64,000 bases of DNA from Hormiphora californensis (GCA_020137815.1 CM035355.1:1411963-1475962), one strand, 5' to 3'; counted from the stretch's first letter, positions 40,744-57,200 are shown. Notes: generated from the letters alone by a model not told the origin. Numbers and translations are program-made.

Positions 40744-41655
40744 ATGGCGAAACAGTGGCACACGGAGGAAAATGAATCTGAATATCCCGGACAACGGTTT
40801 CAGATCGAGGAAGATAATCTAATTTACGAAACCAAGTCCCAATACCAAACTATTCGAGTGTTTGATCATGTCAAGTTTGGTCGTGTTCTGTCGCTCGATG
40901 GGTGTGTGCAGGGTTCTACATTTGACGAGTTTCTATATCAGGAGATGCTGACCTACCTACCTCTCTGCTCGACAGAGGATGTTAGTAAGGTGCTGGTGCT
41001 AGGGGGAGGGGATGGAGGAGTGGCTAGAGAGGCTGCCAAAGATCCCAGAGTCAAATCTGTCACTGTTGTTGATATTGACGAAAAAGTGGTTGAAACATGT
41101 CGCAAGTTTATACCTTCTATGGCTGCATCTTTTGACAACCCTAAGGTAACTCTGATTATTGAAAACGCTAAAACCTACCTGAAAAATCAGCCGGATAATT
41201 CGTTTAATGCTGTCATTATTGATCTAACAGACTCTCCATCAAAAGAGGACGACTCAGAGCCGCAGTTTATTAACAGCGATCTAATGCGAGATATTAGGCG
41301 AGTTTTAGTAAATGGTGGTGTTCTATCCCAACAAGATTTTGCTCCCTACTCAAACAACAGACTCCTTTCAAAGAGTGTTGATGTCTTCAAAGCGGCAACC
41401 ACTAACGTATGCTATGGCTCTGTGCCCGTACCTTGTTTTCCGAATGGGTCCATTGGGATATGTTTTGGGCGAGTTTGGAAGAATGGCCAGGAACATGTTG
41501 ATTTGAGTTGCCCAGTCTGGAAGATATCTGAGGAATGTGCCGTTAATATGGGTTTGAGGTGTTACTATGATGGGTATCATACTGCGTCCTGTACCCTTCC
41601 CCTTGATTTCAAGATCTGGTGGAGAGAACTAGTTGAAAAGGGAGAGAATTATTGA
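40744..41655 (+). CDS. SRM: Spermidine synthase, copy 1
   Basis: Intact single-exon ORF of 303 residues, the family length. N-terminal tetramerisation strand region (residues 1-60) carries YETKSQYQTIRVFDHVKFGR and LDGCVQGSTFDEFLYQEM. The Rossmann core has the SAM-type nucleotide motif VLVLGGGDGGVAREAAKDP (about 80-98), the acidic VVDIDEKVVE, ENAKTYLKN, and IIDLTDSP where the family has a D-S-S-D-P gate. Family knowledge: transfers aminopropyl from decarboxylated SAM to putrescine, making spermidine, in the cytosol. The LTDSP variant and a divergent C-terminus mean that related aminopropyltransferase specificity is possible. It belongs to a tandem duplication with the copy at 45051; about 17 residues differ. 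Confidence 0.92.
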   Translation: MAKQWHTEENESEYPGQRFQIEEDNLIYETKSQYQTIRVFDHVKFGRVLSLDGCVQGSTFDEFLYQEMLTYLPLCSTEDVSKVLVLGGGDGGVAREAAKDPRVKSVTVVDIDEKVVETCRKFIPSMAASFDNPKVTLIIENAKTYLKNQPDNSFNAVIIDLTDSPSKEDDSEPQFINSDLMRDIRRVLVNGGVLSQQDFAPYSNNRLLSKSVDVFKAATTNVCYGSVPVPCFPNGSIGICFGRVWKNGQEHVDLSCPVWKISEECAVNMGLRCYYDGYHTASCTLPLDFKIWWRELVEKGENY

Positions 41656-41782
41656 ACTGTTACGTTGGAGTTGTTTGTTATTTGAGTATATATGCCAAAG
41701 ATAAATGTATATCGGGTTCTTATTTCTATTGACGTTTAATGTTTATAGTAACCATATGGCATATGTTTACATTTTATTTATA

Positions 41783-41951
41783 CAGTCGGACCCCGATTTA
41801 GTGGCCCCCGATTTAGTGGCACCCCGATTTAGTGGCAGGATTTTTTCCCCCTGATATAGGAAATTAACATTATTTGACCCCGATTTAGTGGCACCCCGAT
41901 TTAGTGGCAGGATTTTTCCCCCGAGGATGCCACTAAATCGGGGTCCGACTG
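41783..41951. mobile_element. Tc1/mariner-pogo-type MITE, 169 bp, TA target
   Basis: Terminal inverted repeats CAGTCGGACCCCGATTTAGT and its reverse complement, flanked by TA. Internal tandem copies of CCCCGATTTAGTGGCA. The duplicated locus at about 46119 has the same flanks without the element and with a single TA, giving an empty site. Confidence 0.92.
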
Positions 41952-42154
41952 TAGAATATTGTATTGGGATTTATTTCGCGTTCATTGTGTTTTCTAGAAT
42001 CATGATCTTATCATATTTGGTGTAATTATAATGACTCCCCCTTACTGCCGACATCACCTAACCAATCATTGAATATGTTACCTCTATCTATCTATGGTGA
42101 ATGTAAAATGTATCAACTTGGGTAATAACCATCTATTCCCGATTCTAGCAGGGT

Positions 42155-42470
42155 ATGTTTATATTGGGACCTGCCCCTAAAGCGATCGGAGGAATAGCCG
42201 CCATCCTCGCCAGCTGTATCACATGTCATCAGGTTGGTGTAAATACTAAAAATATTGTATGGCACTCCAAATTCTCTATGAGTAGTAGACCAAATGTCAG
42301 ATATAATTAACAGATAATTAACAGAAACAAAATATCTTCCCAGATCTACATGAACCTTCGAACTTGATTACTAGACCACGAGCATGCGATAATTATATCA
42401 GATTACTCATTATATGTTCCAATCTATGCCCGACATCTTGGTTAGTGGTTCTTGGAAGTGGAGCTTTCTG
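42155..42470 (+). pseudogene. Truncated 5' copy of TMEM184-like gene
   Basis: 42155-42232 repeats TMEM184 exon 1 (MFILGPAPKAIGGIAAILAS) intact with its splice donor. About 42345-42470 is a decayed copy of exon 2: fragments such as CAGATCTACA, TATGTTCCAATCTATGCCC and TTGGAAGTGGAGC survive but with deletions and no open frame. No further exons follow. It is a by-product of the segmental duplication that copied the spermidine synthase gene. Confidence 0.85.
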
Positions 42471-42810
42471 ACACATCGTTTTTGGGTAGGCATACGCTTT
42501 AGAAAGTGGTAAATGGTATAGCGTTTATCCGTTAACCCCGGTAGTGAACCATTTATTTTTAACACTATTAAGCGGTATATTAAATGTATTGATTATTAAA
42601 GTGAAGAAAGTTGGCTTAAGCTTTTGCATGTGCTACAGTTCCATCGTTAGAGTGTCTTCAAGACAAGATAAGTCCTTTTTTCCAATGTTCACCACCTTTT
42701 AACGCACGCCGCACCCGTCGTTTTTGTGTGTGACGCATGACAACCCCCGGCCATGGCCCACTTCCGCTCAAACTACGGCAAAAAACCGCATATCACTGGA
42801 AAGAGCATAA

Positions 42811-44847
42811 AAGTTCCCGAACCTTGTCTTACTCCTACTCCTCAGCTTATGCTCAAGGCGCTCTCTGAGCTCAAACCTGATTCGAGCCCTGGGCCTGATG
42901 GAGTACCGGCCATGTTACTGAAAGAATGTGCTGAAGAACTCTCTTCCCCGCTGACTCTACTCTGGGCAGAGTCATTCACTACCGGTATCTGCCCAAAGTT
43001 CTACAAGCAGGGAAACGTCACCCCTCTTTTTAAAAAAGGTGACAAAGCCAGAGCTTGTAACTACCGACCAGTTACTCTGACTTCCCACGTTGTTAAATGC
43101 TATGAGAGAGTAATGAGGGACCATATGGTGGAATTCCTAGAAAGTAACGATATGTTCACCAACCAACAGCACGGCTTCCGAGGGGGTCGGTCATGTCTCA
43201 GCCAGCTTCTTGCACACTATGACCAGATGTATCAATGCTTGTTTGATAATGCTGAAGCGGATACCATCTATTTGGATTTTAGTAAGGCGTTTGATCGGGT
43301 GGATCTACGTCTGCTAATGAGGAAACTGAGGCGGTATGGATTCTCTGAGGGAGTCTGTAAGTGGATCGAATCATTTCTGACTGATCGGACACAGACAGTT
43401 GTAGTTTCTGGCACAAAATCCGGTGTCAGAATCATCATCAGTGGAGTCCCGCAAGGAACTGTCCTGGGGCCGTTACTATTTCTCATTTTTGTGAACGACC
43501 TACCAGACTGTGTGAAACACTCCATTGTCAGCCTGTTTGCCGATGATACGCGGCTGGGGAAGAGAATATCAACAGTAGCAGACTGCCTTCTCTTACAAGA
43601 AGACCTAACAGCTGTAACACGGTGGGCCGAGTCTAATAATATGCTTTTGAATGAGAAGAAATATGAACTGATCAGTCATCGTATCAGGGTAGACTCCTTC
43701 CTGCAACAGCTCCCGTTCTTTGCTGAACTATCTACATACACAACTAACAGCGGGCATACCCTGGAAGCATCTCCATGGGTTAGAGACCTCGGTGTTATTG
43801 TAGATGCTGGAATGACGTGGTCGGAGCACATAGGAAGAACTGTATCCAGGGCTCGGCAGACGTGTGGATGGACACTCAGCGTCTTTAAAAGTCGTGACAG
43901 AACAGTCATGCTTACCCTGTACAAATCACTCATACGATCCATACTCGACTATTGCAGCCCACTATGGGCGCCAGTAGCTATTGGCCAGATACAGCTGGTT
44001 GAGTCGGTACAACGAACATTTACCTCCCGTATTTCAAATATGGGAGAACTGAACTACTGGGAGAGACTCAAGGACTTGCATCTCATGTCCATTCAGCGAC
44101 GCCACGAACGTTATTTCATGATCTATATGTTCAAGCTAAGGATGAGTCTAGTACCAAATGACATTGGGATCATAATTGAAGATACCGGTCGTTGCGGATT
44201 TAAGGCTAGGGTACCCGCTCTGCCTGTTTCCAAGTCTGCTAAAATCCAGTCTCCTTTTCCACCAGAGGTCCTAAGCTATGGAACTGCCTGCCTAAATCGG
44301 TCCGAGATCAGACTGAGATGGAGAAATTTAAGTCCGAGCTAGGCGCTTTTCTGGCCCAAATTCCAGACGAGCCACCAACACCTGGGTATGTGCGGGCGAA
44401 TAACAACTCAGTGTTGGATTGGACCATGGGAGGTCGATGGAAATTCGATAGAACTGTATGGGCATTATGAGTGACACTAAATCTTGGTGCTTAGGCACTG
44501 TGGTGTGGTCAATGGGCACGAGCTTGCTCGCTTGTTTCATTATCTTTATAATGTTACATTAATGCCTACGCTACATTGAAGAGGGTGCGTCCGCGAAACT
44601 CCGGCCACCTGAAGAAAGAAGAGACGAGAGTGTTGGGCGTAGATTTCGTTAAAATGAATTGCGTTTAAGTTTTTAATTTAATTTTATTAAACTAATAATC
44701 GAACTTTTGTACTGTAAAATAAAGTCAGTTTTAAATGTGTGTTCTTGAGAGGTGGTCATGTTTTGTTGATAGCCTTAATTATTTTTCAAGTTTCAAGTTC
44801 AAGTTTCAAGTTTCAAGTTTCAAGTTTTCAAGTTTTTTCAAGTTTCA
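42811..44847 (+). mobile_element. 5'-truncated non-LTR retrotransposon (jockey/CR1-like LINE)
   Basis: Encodes a reverse transcriptase (ORF 42753-44342): SSPGPDGVPAMLLK, CNYRPVTLTSHVVK, QHGFRGGRSCLSQL, YLDFSKAFDRVD, GVPQGTVLGPLLFLIFVNDL and the catalytic FADD box. The endonuclease half is missing, so the copy is truncated. The ORF closes near the expected 3' end. The tail from about 44790 is a CAAGTTT-type simple repeat, as in LINEs with microsatellite 3' ends. Comparison with the sister copy puts the junctions at GAGCATAA (42810) and TTTTCTGAGCCC (44848). The first 20 or so residues of the ORF are host sequence. Confidence 0.9.
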
Positions 44848-45050
44848 ATTTTCTGAGCCCGTGAAATTTTAGTAGGAAATTAGTTGAGAAGGCTTGAGTT
44901 TCAACGTGCAAACAAAAATAGCGTGTCACCCAGTTGAAACTTGAAATATAGGACCATATTCTGAGATGATAGATAATTAATTGTTTAGTTCGGAGATTGA
45001 GGTTTTGAAGCAAAACATGTCAATTGATGGGTTTACTTAACCAGTAGCTG

Positions 45051-45962
45051 ATGGCGAAACAGTGGCACACGGAGGAAAATGAATCTGAATATCCCGGACA
45101 ACGGTTTCAACTTGAAGAAGATAATCTAATTTACGAGACCAAGTCTCAATACCAAACTATTCGAGTGTTTGATCATGTCAAGTTTGGTCGTGTTCTGTCG
45201 CTCGATGGATGTGTGCAGGGTTCTACATTTGACGAGTTTCTCTATCAGGAGATGCTGACCTACCTACCTCTCTGCTCGACAGAGGATGTTAGTAAAGTGC
45301 TAGTGCTGGGGGGAGGGGATGGTGGGGTGGCTAGAGAGGCTGCCAAAGATCCCAGAGTCAAATCTGTCATTGTTGTTGATATTGACGAAAAAGTGGTTGA
45401 AACATGTCGTAAGTTTATACCTTCTATGGCTGCATCTTTTGACAACCCTAATGTAACTCTGATTATTGAAAACGCTAAAACCTACCTGAAAAATCAGCTG
45501 GATAATTCGTTTAATGCTGTTATTATTGATCTTACAGACTCTCCATCAAGTGAGGACGACTCAGAGCCACAGTTTATTAACAGCGATCTAATGCGAGATA
45601 TTAGGCGAGTTTTAGTAGATGGTGGTGTTGTATCCCAACAAGATTTTGCTCCCTACTCCAACAACAGACTCCTTTCAAAGAGTGTTGATGTCTTCAAAGC
45701 GACAACCACTAACATATGCTATGGCTCTGTGCCCGTGCCGTGCTTTCCGAATGGAGCTATTGGGATATGCTTTGGGCGAGTTTGGAAGAATGGCCAGGAT
45801 CACATTGATTTGAGTTGCCCAGTCTGGAAGATATCTGAGGAGTGTGCTGTTACGATGGGTTTGAGGTGTTATTATGATAGGTATCATACTGCGTCCTGTA
45901 CCCTTCCCCTTGATTTGAAGATCTGGTGGAGGGAAATAGTTGAAAAGGGAGAGAATCATTGA
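45051..45962 (+). CDS. SRM: Spermidine synthase, copy 2
   Basis: Intact 303-residue single-exon ORF, sister of the gene at 40744 with about 17 substitutions and no indels. All core motifs are kept: GGGDGGVAREAA, VVDIDEKVVE, IIDLTDSP, GRVLSLDGCVQGSTFDEF. Substitutions are mostly conservative (T to I, K to N, P to L, N to D, G to R), which suggests both copies remain under selection. The duplicated 5' flank has been separated from the gene by the LINE at 42811-44847, leaving about 200 bp of original upstream sequence, so expression of this copy may differ. Confidence 0.92.
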   Translation: MAKQWHTEENESEYPGQRFQLEEDNLIYETKSQYQTIRVFDHVKFGRVLSLDGCVQGSTFDEFLYQEMLTYLPLCSTEDVSKVLVLGGGDGGVAREAAKDPRVKSVIVVDIDEKVVETCRKFIPSMAASFDNPNVTLIIENAKTYLKNQLDNSFNAVIIDLTDSPSSEDDSEPQFINSDLMRDIRRVLVDGGVVSQQDFAPYSNNRLLSKSVDVFKATTTNICYGSVPVPCFPNGAIGICFGRVWKNGQDHIDLSCPVWKISEECAVTMGLRCYYDRYHTASCTLPLDLKIWWREIVEKGENH

Positions 45963-46377
45963 GCTGTTTGAGCGTGAACACAGTGTCAGGCGAATCAATG
46001 AGCTGTTACGTGGTTTGTTATTTGAGTATATGCCAAAGATAACTGTATATTGGGTTCTTATTTCTATTGACGTTTAATGTTTATAGTAACCATATGTTTA
46101 CATTTTATTTATAGAATATTGTATTGGGATTTATTTCGCGTTCATTGTGTTTTCTAGTATTATGATCTTATCATATTTGGTGTAATTATAATGACTCCCC
46201 TTTACTGCCGACATCACCTAACCAATCATTGAATATGATCCATTAAATACGTACCTCTATCTATCTATCTATGGTGAATGTAAAATGTAAATAATTCCCT
46301 ATGGTGAATGTAAATAATTCCCCCTCCCATGAATCATGACTTGGCCAATAACCGTCTATTCCCGATTCTAGCAGGGT

Positions 46378-50283
<3,906 letters not shown>

Positions 50284-51299
50284 TTTGTTGTTGTTGTCTG
50301 TTTTAGATGTGTTGTTGTTGTTGTTGTTTTTTGTGATGTTTCCTCTCACTGGTTGAGATATGTAGAAAGAACCGTGTGTACTGAGTGTACTGAGTGCGGG
50401 GAAATCAGGATAATGCTCCTGACATATTGTGCATAACATTTGCCTCTATTTTTCTTTTGAACGGTAAAGTTTCTGTAAGAGCAAGTTATAAACGGGATAA
50501 ACGATAATTTTGTTTTGTCATGGTTGTTGAATATTTTGACATTTATCAGTATGTGCAAACCCTTGGAGAGAAGGGTCGCGTTGGAGTTCAATACAATAGC
50601 TATGGACGGTCCAACTCCCCAATCCCGCTCTAGTTGAACTTGATGGTTAGACCGTCCGTGGCTCTTGTATTTTGGGAGTGCTGACTTCATCACCCCTATT
50701 TGGAATCGTATCATTTGTTGTATTTGGGCACTGACTAGCTATTCAATATGTTCTATTCAGTATATGACTCAGATTTGTCTTAAAATACGTTGTTTTAATG
50801 AAAACTGGCCGGGGAATAAGTCACAGTTTCACGGGAAATAACATTGCTCATGTTGATTTGAGAGTCTCCGACACTCTAACATCAAGTTCTGAAACAATTG
50901 TATGAGAGAGAGCGTGCGCGCGAAGACACTCACATGCGACACCCCGCGTGTTCCGTTCAATGCCTGCAGAAACTGTGACAGTGTCCCCAAACAGTGTGCC
51001 AAACTTTGTTGGCTGATGCAAAGTGATTACAAACATTTCAAGACGTTAAAATATAGTTATCGTAATACAACAGCTAACAGGAAGTGTTGCTTTAAAATAT
51101 ATCAGATATCTTTATCTCAGTTTTTAACCCATGTCAGCTGTATCAAGATCAAATTTTGTACTGGTCGAATCACACGTCAAAACTGAAAATTTAACCACAC
51201 ATTTTCCACTTTTTGTCACATTCAAAACTGTAAATCAATAAATATAGCTATATTTCCAATTCAAGTATTATAGAGTCCGTCTCTCAATATCTCAACATT
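50284..51299. other. Convergent 3' flanks, no supported gene
   Basis: Between the TMEM184 stop (+) and the ADAR-like stop (-). Contains a TTG-rich tract at 50288-50332. The ORFs here lack protein-like features. Confidence 0.5.
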
Positions 51300-54200
51300 T
51301 CAAAGGGTCCACGGTTTCCCAAACTTAGTGGTTACTGCCCCCATACCACTAGCAGCCAGATGAGCCACAACGGCTCCCTTCAGTTTCCTATAAGCAGTGC
51401 TACCCTCCTTGGCTTCCTTTCTGTCCCCTGGTAGATCTTGTAGATCGTGTAGCGTGCACAGCTCAGTGAATGCCGCGAAGGATGAGTGGGAGCAATACTC
51501 AGAGGGTGAAAATAGATCCGGACTGGGGTTTGGTTCGGGTTTGTTGACGGTAGGGTCCGCTATCTTCAGACCTGATGGGAGAGTGATGTCAGAGTGTTTT
51601 AATAATTAAAAGTGATATAATTAGCTAGGAAAAGATAATGGGATGTCGTAAAAGGAAACTATCCGGTACAAATGTTCTGCTCTATATGTTACCTTGTCGT
51701 GAGAAGATAACCTCGAGGGGTCTATCCACAGCCCATACTGCTGACCATGTGTTCCTGCCATCGGATGCTGGAGCTCTCCATCTACCACGAATAACACTAA
51801 ACTCTGGCTCCATACCCGAGTCTGCACGGATCGAATCACCTGAGGGAGAGGGGAGTAATAATGATCTTTTGAAGAGTTGTGAGTTGTCGACTGAATAAAT
51901 TATAAGTAGAGAATCTCTACCCAAATAGAATATGATATTGCTTAGGGGAAACTCTAACTGAATGGCATCCCATTAATGGGATCCCATCAACAGTAAAACT
52001 CTAACTGATAATGGACCACAGTGATGGTTCTTTCTCTGTATTCTCTCTGTAGGCAGTACATCTATGTACTGCCTACAGAGAGAATACAGAGAAAGAACTA
52101 TAGGGCATGCCCGGGCACGAGCGCGCACACAGAGAGAATACAGAGAAAGAACCATCACTGTGGTCCATTATCAGTTAGAGTTTTACTGTTGATGGGATCC
52201 CATTAATGGGATGCCATTCAGTTAGAGTTTCCCCTAACCCTTGACCCGTTCCCAGAGGCCTCGTTTCAAAGATCCAAAGTCCCTGACTGTGGCCTGTTTG
52301 GAGGGGACCATGTATCGGGAAATGTATACGGGATTACAGATCATATCCATCAGAGCACCCTGTACACCACATATCTGTCGTAGTGCCAACTTGTCACTGG
52401 AGGTGGGGAGAGGGGGTTGGAACTGGTGCTATTGTGTGGGGGGAATAGTTAGGACTAACGTTATTGTGCGTGGAGGGAGTTAGAACTAGACCGAGCTATT
52501 TGTGTCATGTGTGTAATGGGGGGGGGGGGGGTAATTAATTGTACCTTGGTGATATAATTGGATGGTGACTGTAACTAATTGTACCTTGGTGATATAATTG
52601 GATGGTGACTGTAACTAATTGTACCTTGGTGATATAATTGGATGGTGACTGTAATTAATTGTACCTTGGGGATATAATTGGATGATGACCCTTCTCTGGG
52701 TTGGCAGTAACGAACTCCTGTGTGTTTCCATGCAGTAGCATCGTACAGCTGATGACACACCTTACCCTCCGTCACAGATTCATCCCTATTGTAATAAGGT
52801 CGGTTGTGGCGCCTCTTGCCCTCACCACCTCCACCACCACCCTGAACCCCCTCTGATCCCTCTCCCGTTTCACCCATCTTCTGTCCAGTTATCTCCTCCG
52901 CAAGCCGCTTCATTCCTTTGTAACTACTGTACGTGACATTGCCTACTGTGTAGGTGGTAGCGTATGTGGTCTTGGATTTGTCACCTCCCTCACCCTCCAC
53001 TACTTCTGCAGTAGCACTCTCCGCTCCTTCTTTTGGTGTTTCTTTAGGTTGATCTTCTTCCTCTTCCTTTGAAACAACATCCTCCTCCTCCTCTTTCTTA
53101 TCTACATCAGGTTCAACTACGTCATCAGCCTCCTTAGCAACCACTGCAGCATCTCCCTCGTCTTCCTTAGCAACGGGGTCCTTCTCACTGACAGAGGTCC
53201 GGGCCCGCTTGTTACCCCTCATGTTGTTACCCCTTCTGTATAGCCTACAGTCACCAATAGGGATGAAGTTGAGATACATAACAAACTTGATATCTTTCTT
53301 TACCTGCATAGGAATAATTGTGAGCATTTTAAGTCAAGTAAATTACGGATAACAACTGGGAATTGTGACTCATGATACACGGCAAATTGTACTAACCGAT
53401 AACTTCCCCGAGATATCTCGTTCAAAAACTGATGTTTTGGAGTTGAAACATTCCTCAGCCTGGTCTATCAGGTACCTTCGCATTGCCTTCAGCGCCAATA
53501 TCTCAGCTACATAGGAGTGGAGACATGTCAGAGAAATAGTCCTTTCAGATCTAACTTTTTCTACAACTTAACTGCTGAATTGGATTGACAAATCACGGTG
53601 AACTCACCATTGCAGTCGTTGATACGTTTTCCATCATCAGTTATTTCATCTGTTACAATGAGGTTAGATCCCGTTCCAAAACTGACAACAGTATAGTTAT
53701 CAAGGGTCTTCTCCTCACCTGACACCTGACATTGTGTGCGAGTGTGTTATTGTGAAATGACAGGAGATGTGACTCAAGTTGAGTGTCTCACCATTACAAA
53801 GTGACTCAGGTCAGGTTGATATTGCCCTGCTCACAGAATAACCCTACCACGCTGGCTCTGGGAAGGTCAACACAATGACCAGCTGTCTAGCAGGGACAGT
53901 GAATCCATTATGTGCTCTCCGCCCTGCAAGTCTTGCAGCTTGTATCATTGAAATGACGGTAGATTCTATATAATTTAACATAAATCACCGGTTCACACTT
54001 ACTAGAGGTTCACACGCAATCACTAGGTCGCTTGTAAGTCACTTCTTTTCATGTGTATGAATTAAACGTTTTTGTCTTTGTCAAATTACTATGCAGGCCA
54101 CAAAGGGGACGGCGCTGGACCCCTCCCTTCTAAAGAAATGGAGGAGCCCATGGCTTTTTGTAAAAATTTATTAGTCTGTCATCGCGTTACATATCAGTCT

Positions 54201-57200
54201 CAATCAGTCAGTAATTAGCAGAAGTCAGGACCTCTATGAAAGTGTAATGCAGATCCTGCTTCAGGAGCTCTACCGTGTCTAAACTCCCCTACATTTCGAA
54301 CTGGCGGCTCTCAATTGATACAAAAAGATCGACATATCAGACTTGACTCACATAACGCACAGTGTGCATCGTGCAAATCACTGACCGTTTCGACTCTAAA
54401 TTAATAGCAAACATTCAAATCATCTCACATCTTACTGATCACAGCAGAATTTCTCTCATATGAACGGAATAACAGAGGTGCAAGGTGGCACAATTCCATT
54501 CATTATTCACCACGGCTCACACGCTTGTCGCTTACTGCACCTCACAGCTCACTATTTTATGAAAATAAAAAACTGAACAACTCAATGACACATAACATTC
54601 ACTTGTGGACGGGCCATCTCACTTACTATTGCTTCAAACTGTATCTTTAAAATATTTCTTCTGCCGAGTATTTTTGAAAACAACCTAGCTAGAGGACTAT
54701 CATTTGATATAGAATGTCGTCAGTTTTAAAAATCCGTTTGTGGTCGTTCTGTCATGTCATGTCAGAATTCTCAAATGTCATAACACATACATATCAGACC
54801 TGCTCAGACTTTCTTATTCCACAAGTTCTACTTGGGAACTTCATCTATCTGTGAAGAGGCTAGGGCCCCATTCAAGATAGATACAGTTAGAAAGATGTTC
54901 TCTATCTCTATCTCTATCTCTATCTCTATCTCTATCTCTATCTCTATCTCTATCTCTATCTCTATCTCTATCTCTATCTCTATCTCTATCTCTATCTCTA
55001 TCTCTATCTCTATCTCTATCTCTATCTCTATCTCTATCTCTATCTCTATCTCTATCTCTATCTCTATCTCTATCTCTATCTCTATCTTGCATCCTCACCA
55101 CCCCACACACCTTCATAATAACAGCGACAGTGCGCTTCAGAGCGTAGAAAGAGAGGGGTGCCAACTTTTCACAGACGAATTCCCAGCATTTGCTTGCTAC
55201 GTGCTCCTCAAAGGTTACTGGACCCCTTACACCTTCAAAGTGTTTGGGAAAATGAGAACAGGTAAATTGAGAAAATAAACAATAGTTAATTAAGTTGATT
55301 AACGTGGTATTCCCCTTGGGGATAATTTGTTGGGCTATGTTAATATGAGGACCCTCGAAAATATTCCGTGACAAATTCACATACATTTTGTAATAAGAGA
55401 AATCGTTATGCACAATATGTGCACGAGGTTGCCACGAAACATTTCTGAGAGTCCCTAATATTAAATTAGAGATAATGGGTGGTTAACGCTGCTGAGTCTT
55501 CGCAGTCACATAAATAACAAACATCGCTGAAACTCGGTATTGGCCATTTTCAAGTAAAAGTAAAGACTTGAATTGTACTCACTTTAACCTAAACCCAAAT
55601 CGAGATTTCAGCGATGCTATGATTTATTGGATAGAACACAATATCGTTATTCGTTTAATTAGCTGGTTTAAAGTTTAGTTGTAATAAAACGGGTGTCAAT
55701 GACAAATTATGTAAATTTGTGCGAGATTTCCAAAGTAAATGGCACCCACAAATAAAACATGTCTAAAACTGAAACTGGACTCGCCTAAACTTGTAAAAAT
55801 AAAAAGGCCCTCAACTAGTTAGTTGCTAAGTTCAAGACGTCGATCATATCTTCGCTTCATTTTTCTAATCCCGATGAGAAAGATACTTTATCTTGGTTGC
55901 GTAAGATAGTATAAACAAGATCTTTCTAACACATCCAATTTTAAAGATCTAACTCATCAAGATCCAGAAATATGAGTACTGCGAACCAGGGCCTAAAGTT
56001 TAAAGTAAGAGTGGCGCGCCGTGTTTTCTCACAAAACTTAGTGGATGAACGGGGAGTACCACCAGGACCATTGGTACGGTATCGAAAATTTCCAATTCTG
56101 TCGCGTTCATTAGTTATGACGTAATATGTTCATTATTTCAACTTTCATAAAATTGCTCTACAGAAAAATCTGTACATTGTGGATTGAAATGGATGCTTGC
56201 ATCGTGTTCAGCGTCAAAAAATAGCCGGGGTACCAAATTTTGGTGTCTCTACCTTGTCTGTGACGCGAGATATCGACAAATATGAAAAACGACCAAAGTG
56301 AGAGAAAGAGAGTTTGTTACAAGTGGGTGGCGCGCACAGACAACTAGCACCCAAAGATAACAATCTCTCTCTCACCCATTTTGGTCGTTTTTGATAATTG
56401 TCGATATCTCGCGTCACAGACAAGGTAGAGACACCAAAATTTGGTACCCCGGCTATTTTTTGACGCTGAACACGATGCAAGCATCCATTTCAATCCACAA
56501 TGTACAGATTTTTCTGTAGAGCAATTTTATGAAAGTTGAAATAATGAACATATTACGTCATAACTAATGAACAAGACAGAATTGGAAATTTTCGATACCG
56601 TACCAATGGTCCTGGTGGTACTCCCCGTTCATCCACTAAGTTTTGTGAGAAAACACGGCGTGCCACTCTTACTTTAAATTTAAAGGAATTAAACTTGAAC
56701 TCGAATAGGGCCATTCTCACATACCTGTGGCTGATTTGACCCGTGTACTGGACCTAATATTGGGGGGAGGATTGATCTCAAATTCATCAAATGCACTCAG
56801 CACCGCGATACTACGGGCTTTCTTCTTGCTGACACTCAGCCCTGAGAATGAGAATCCCTGGACCTTTAGGGTACAGGAAAACGTCTTGGCGTCCTGTAGA
56901 AACAAGATTACCTTTTAGATTTCAGTTCTTCTACCAGGTTCCGAATGGTGTGTTGGTATGTATTGAAGATAAACAATAAAAGGGTGCGAAGGAAGGGAGT
57001 GAACGAGATGGAATATTCTGGAAGGAATAGAATAGAAAACTCTGGAAGGAATATATACCCGTACCTTATTCTCTATGGTACTCTCTTCTATTTCTGGCCC
57101 GTATAACTGTAGGAGGCGTCCATAGTCCTTTACACCATCTCTCTTTACCTAGAGTTATTACAAGGGTTAATATAATTGTGGGGGGGGGGGCAGTAATTAG

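Noticed and set aside
42753-42810. First 19 codons of the LINE ORF as part of the transposon protein
   Set aside because: The sister copy at 40470-40530 has the same bases without the LINE, so these codons are host sequence.
52020-52206. Mirrored 61-codon ORFs MMVLSLYSL...
   Set aside because: Produced by the perfect inverted repeat; the same peptide appears on both strands.
54832-55413. ORFs across the TCTATC repeat
   Set aside because: They are open only because the hexanucleotide repeat has no stops; no protein-like flanks.
56214-56480. 88-codon minus ORF
   Set aside because: It crosses the two arms of the foldback element and reads as a mirror of itself.
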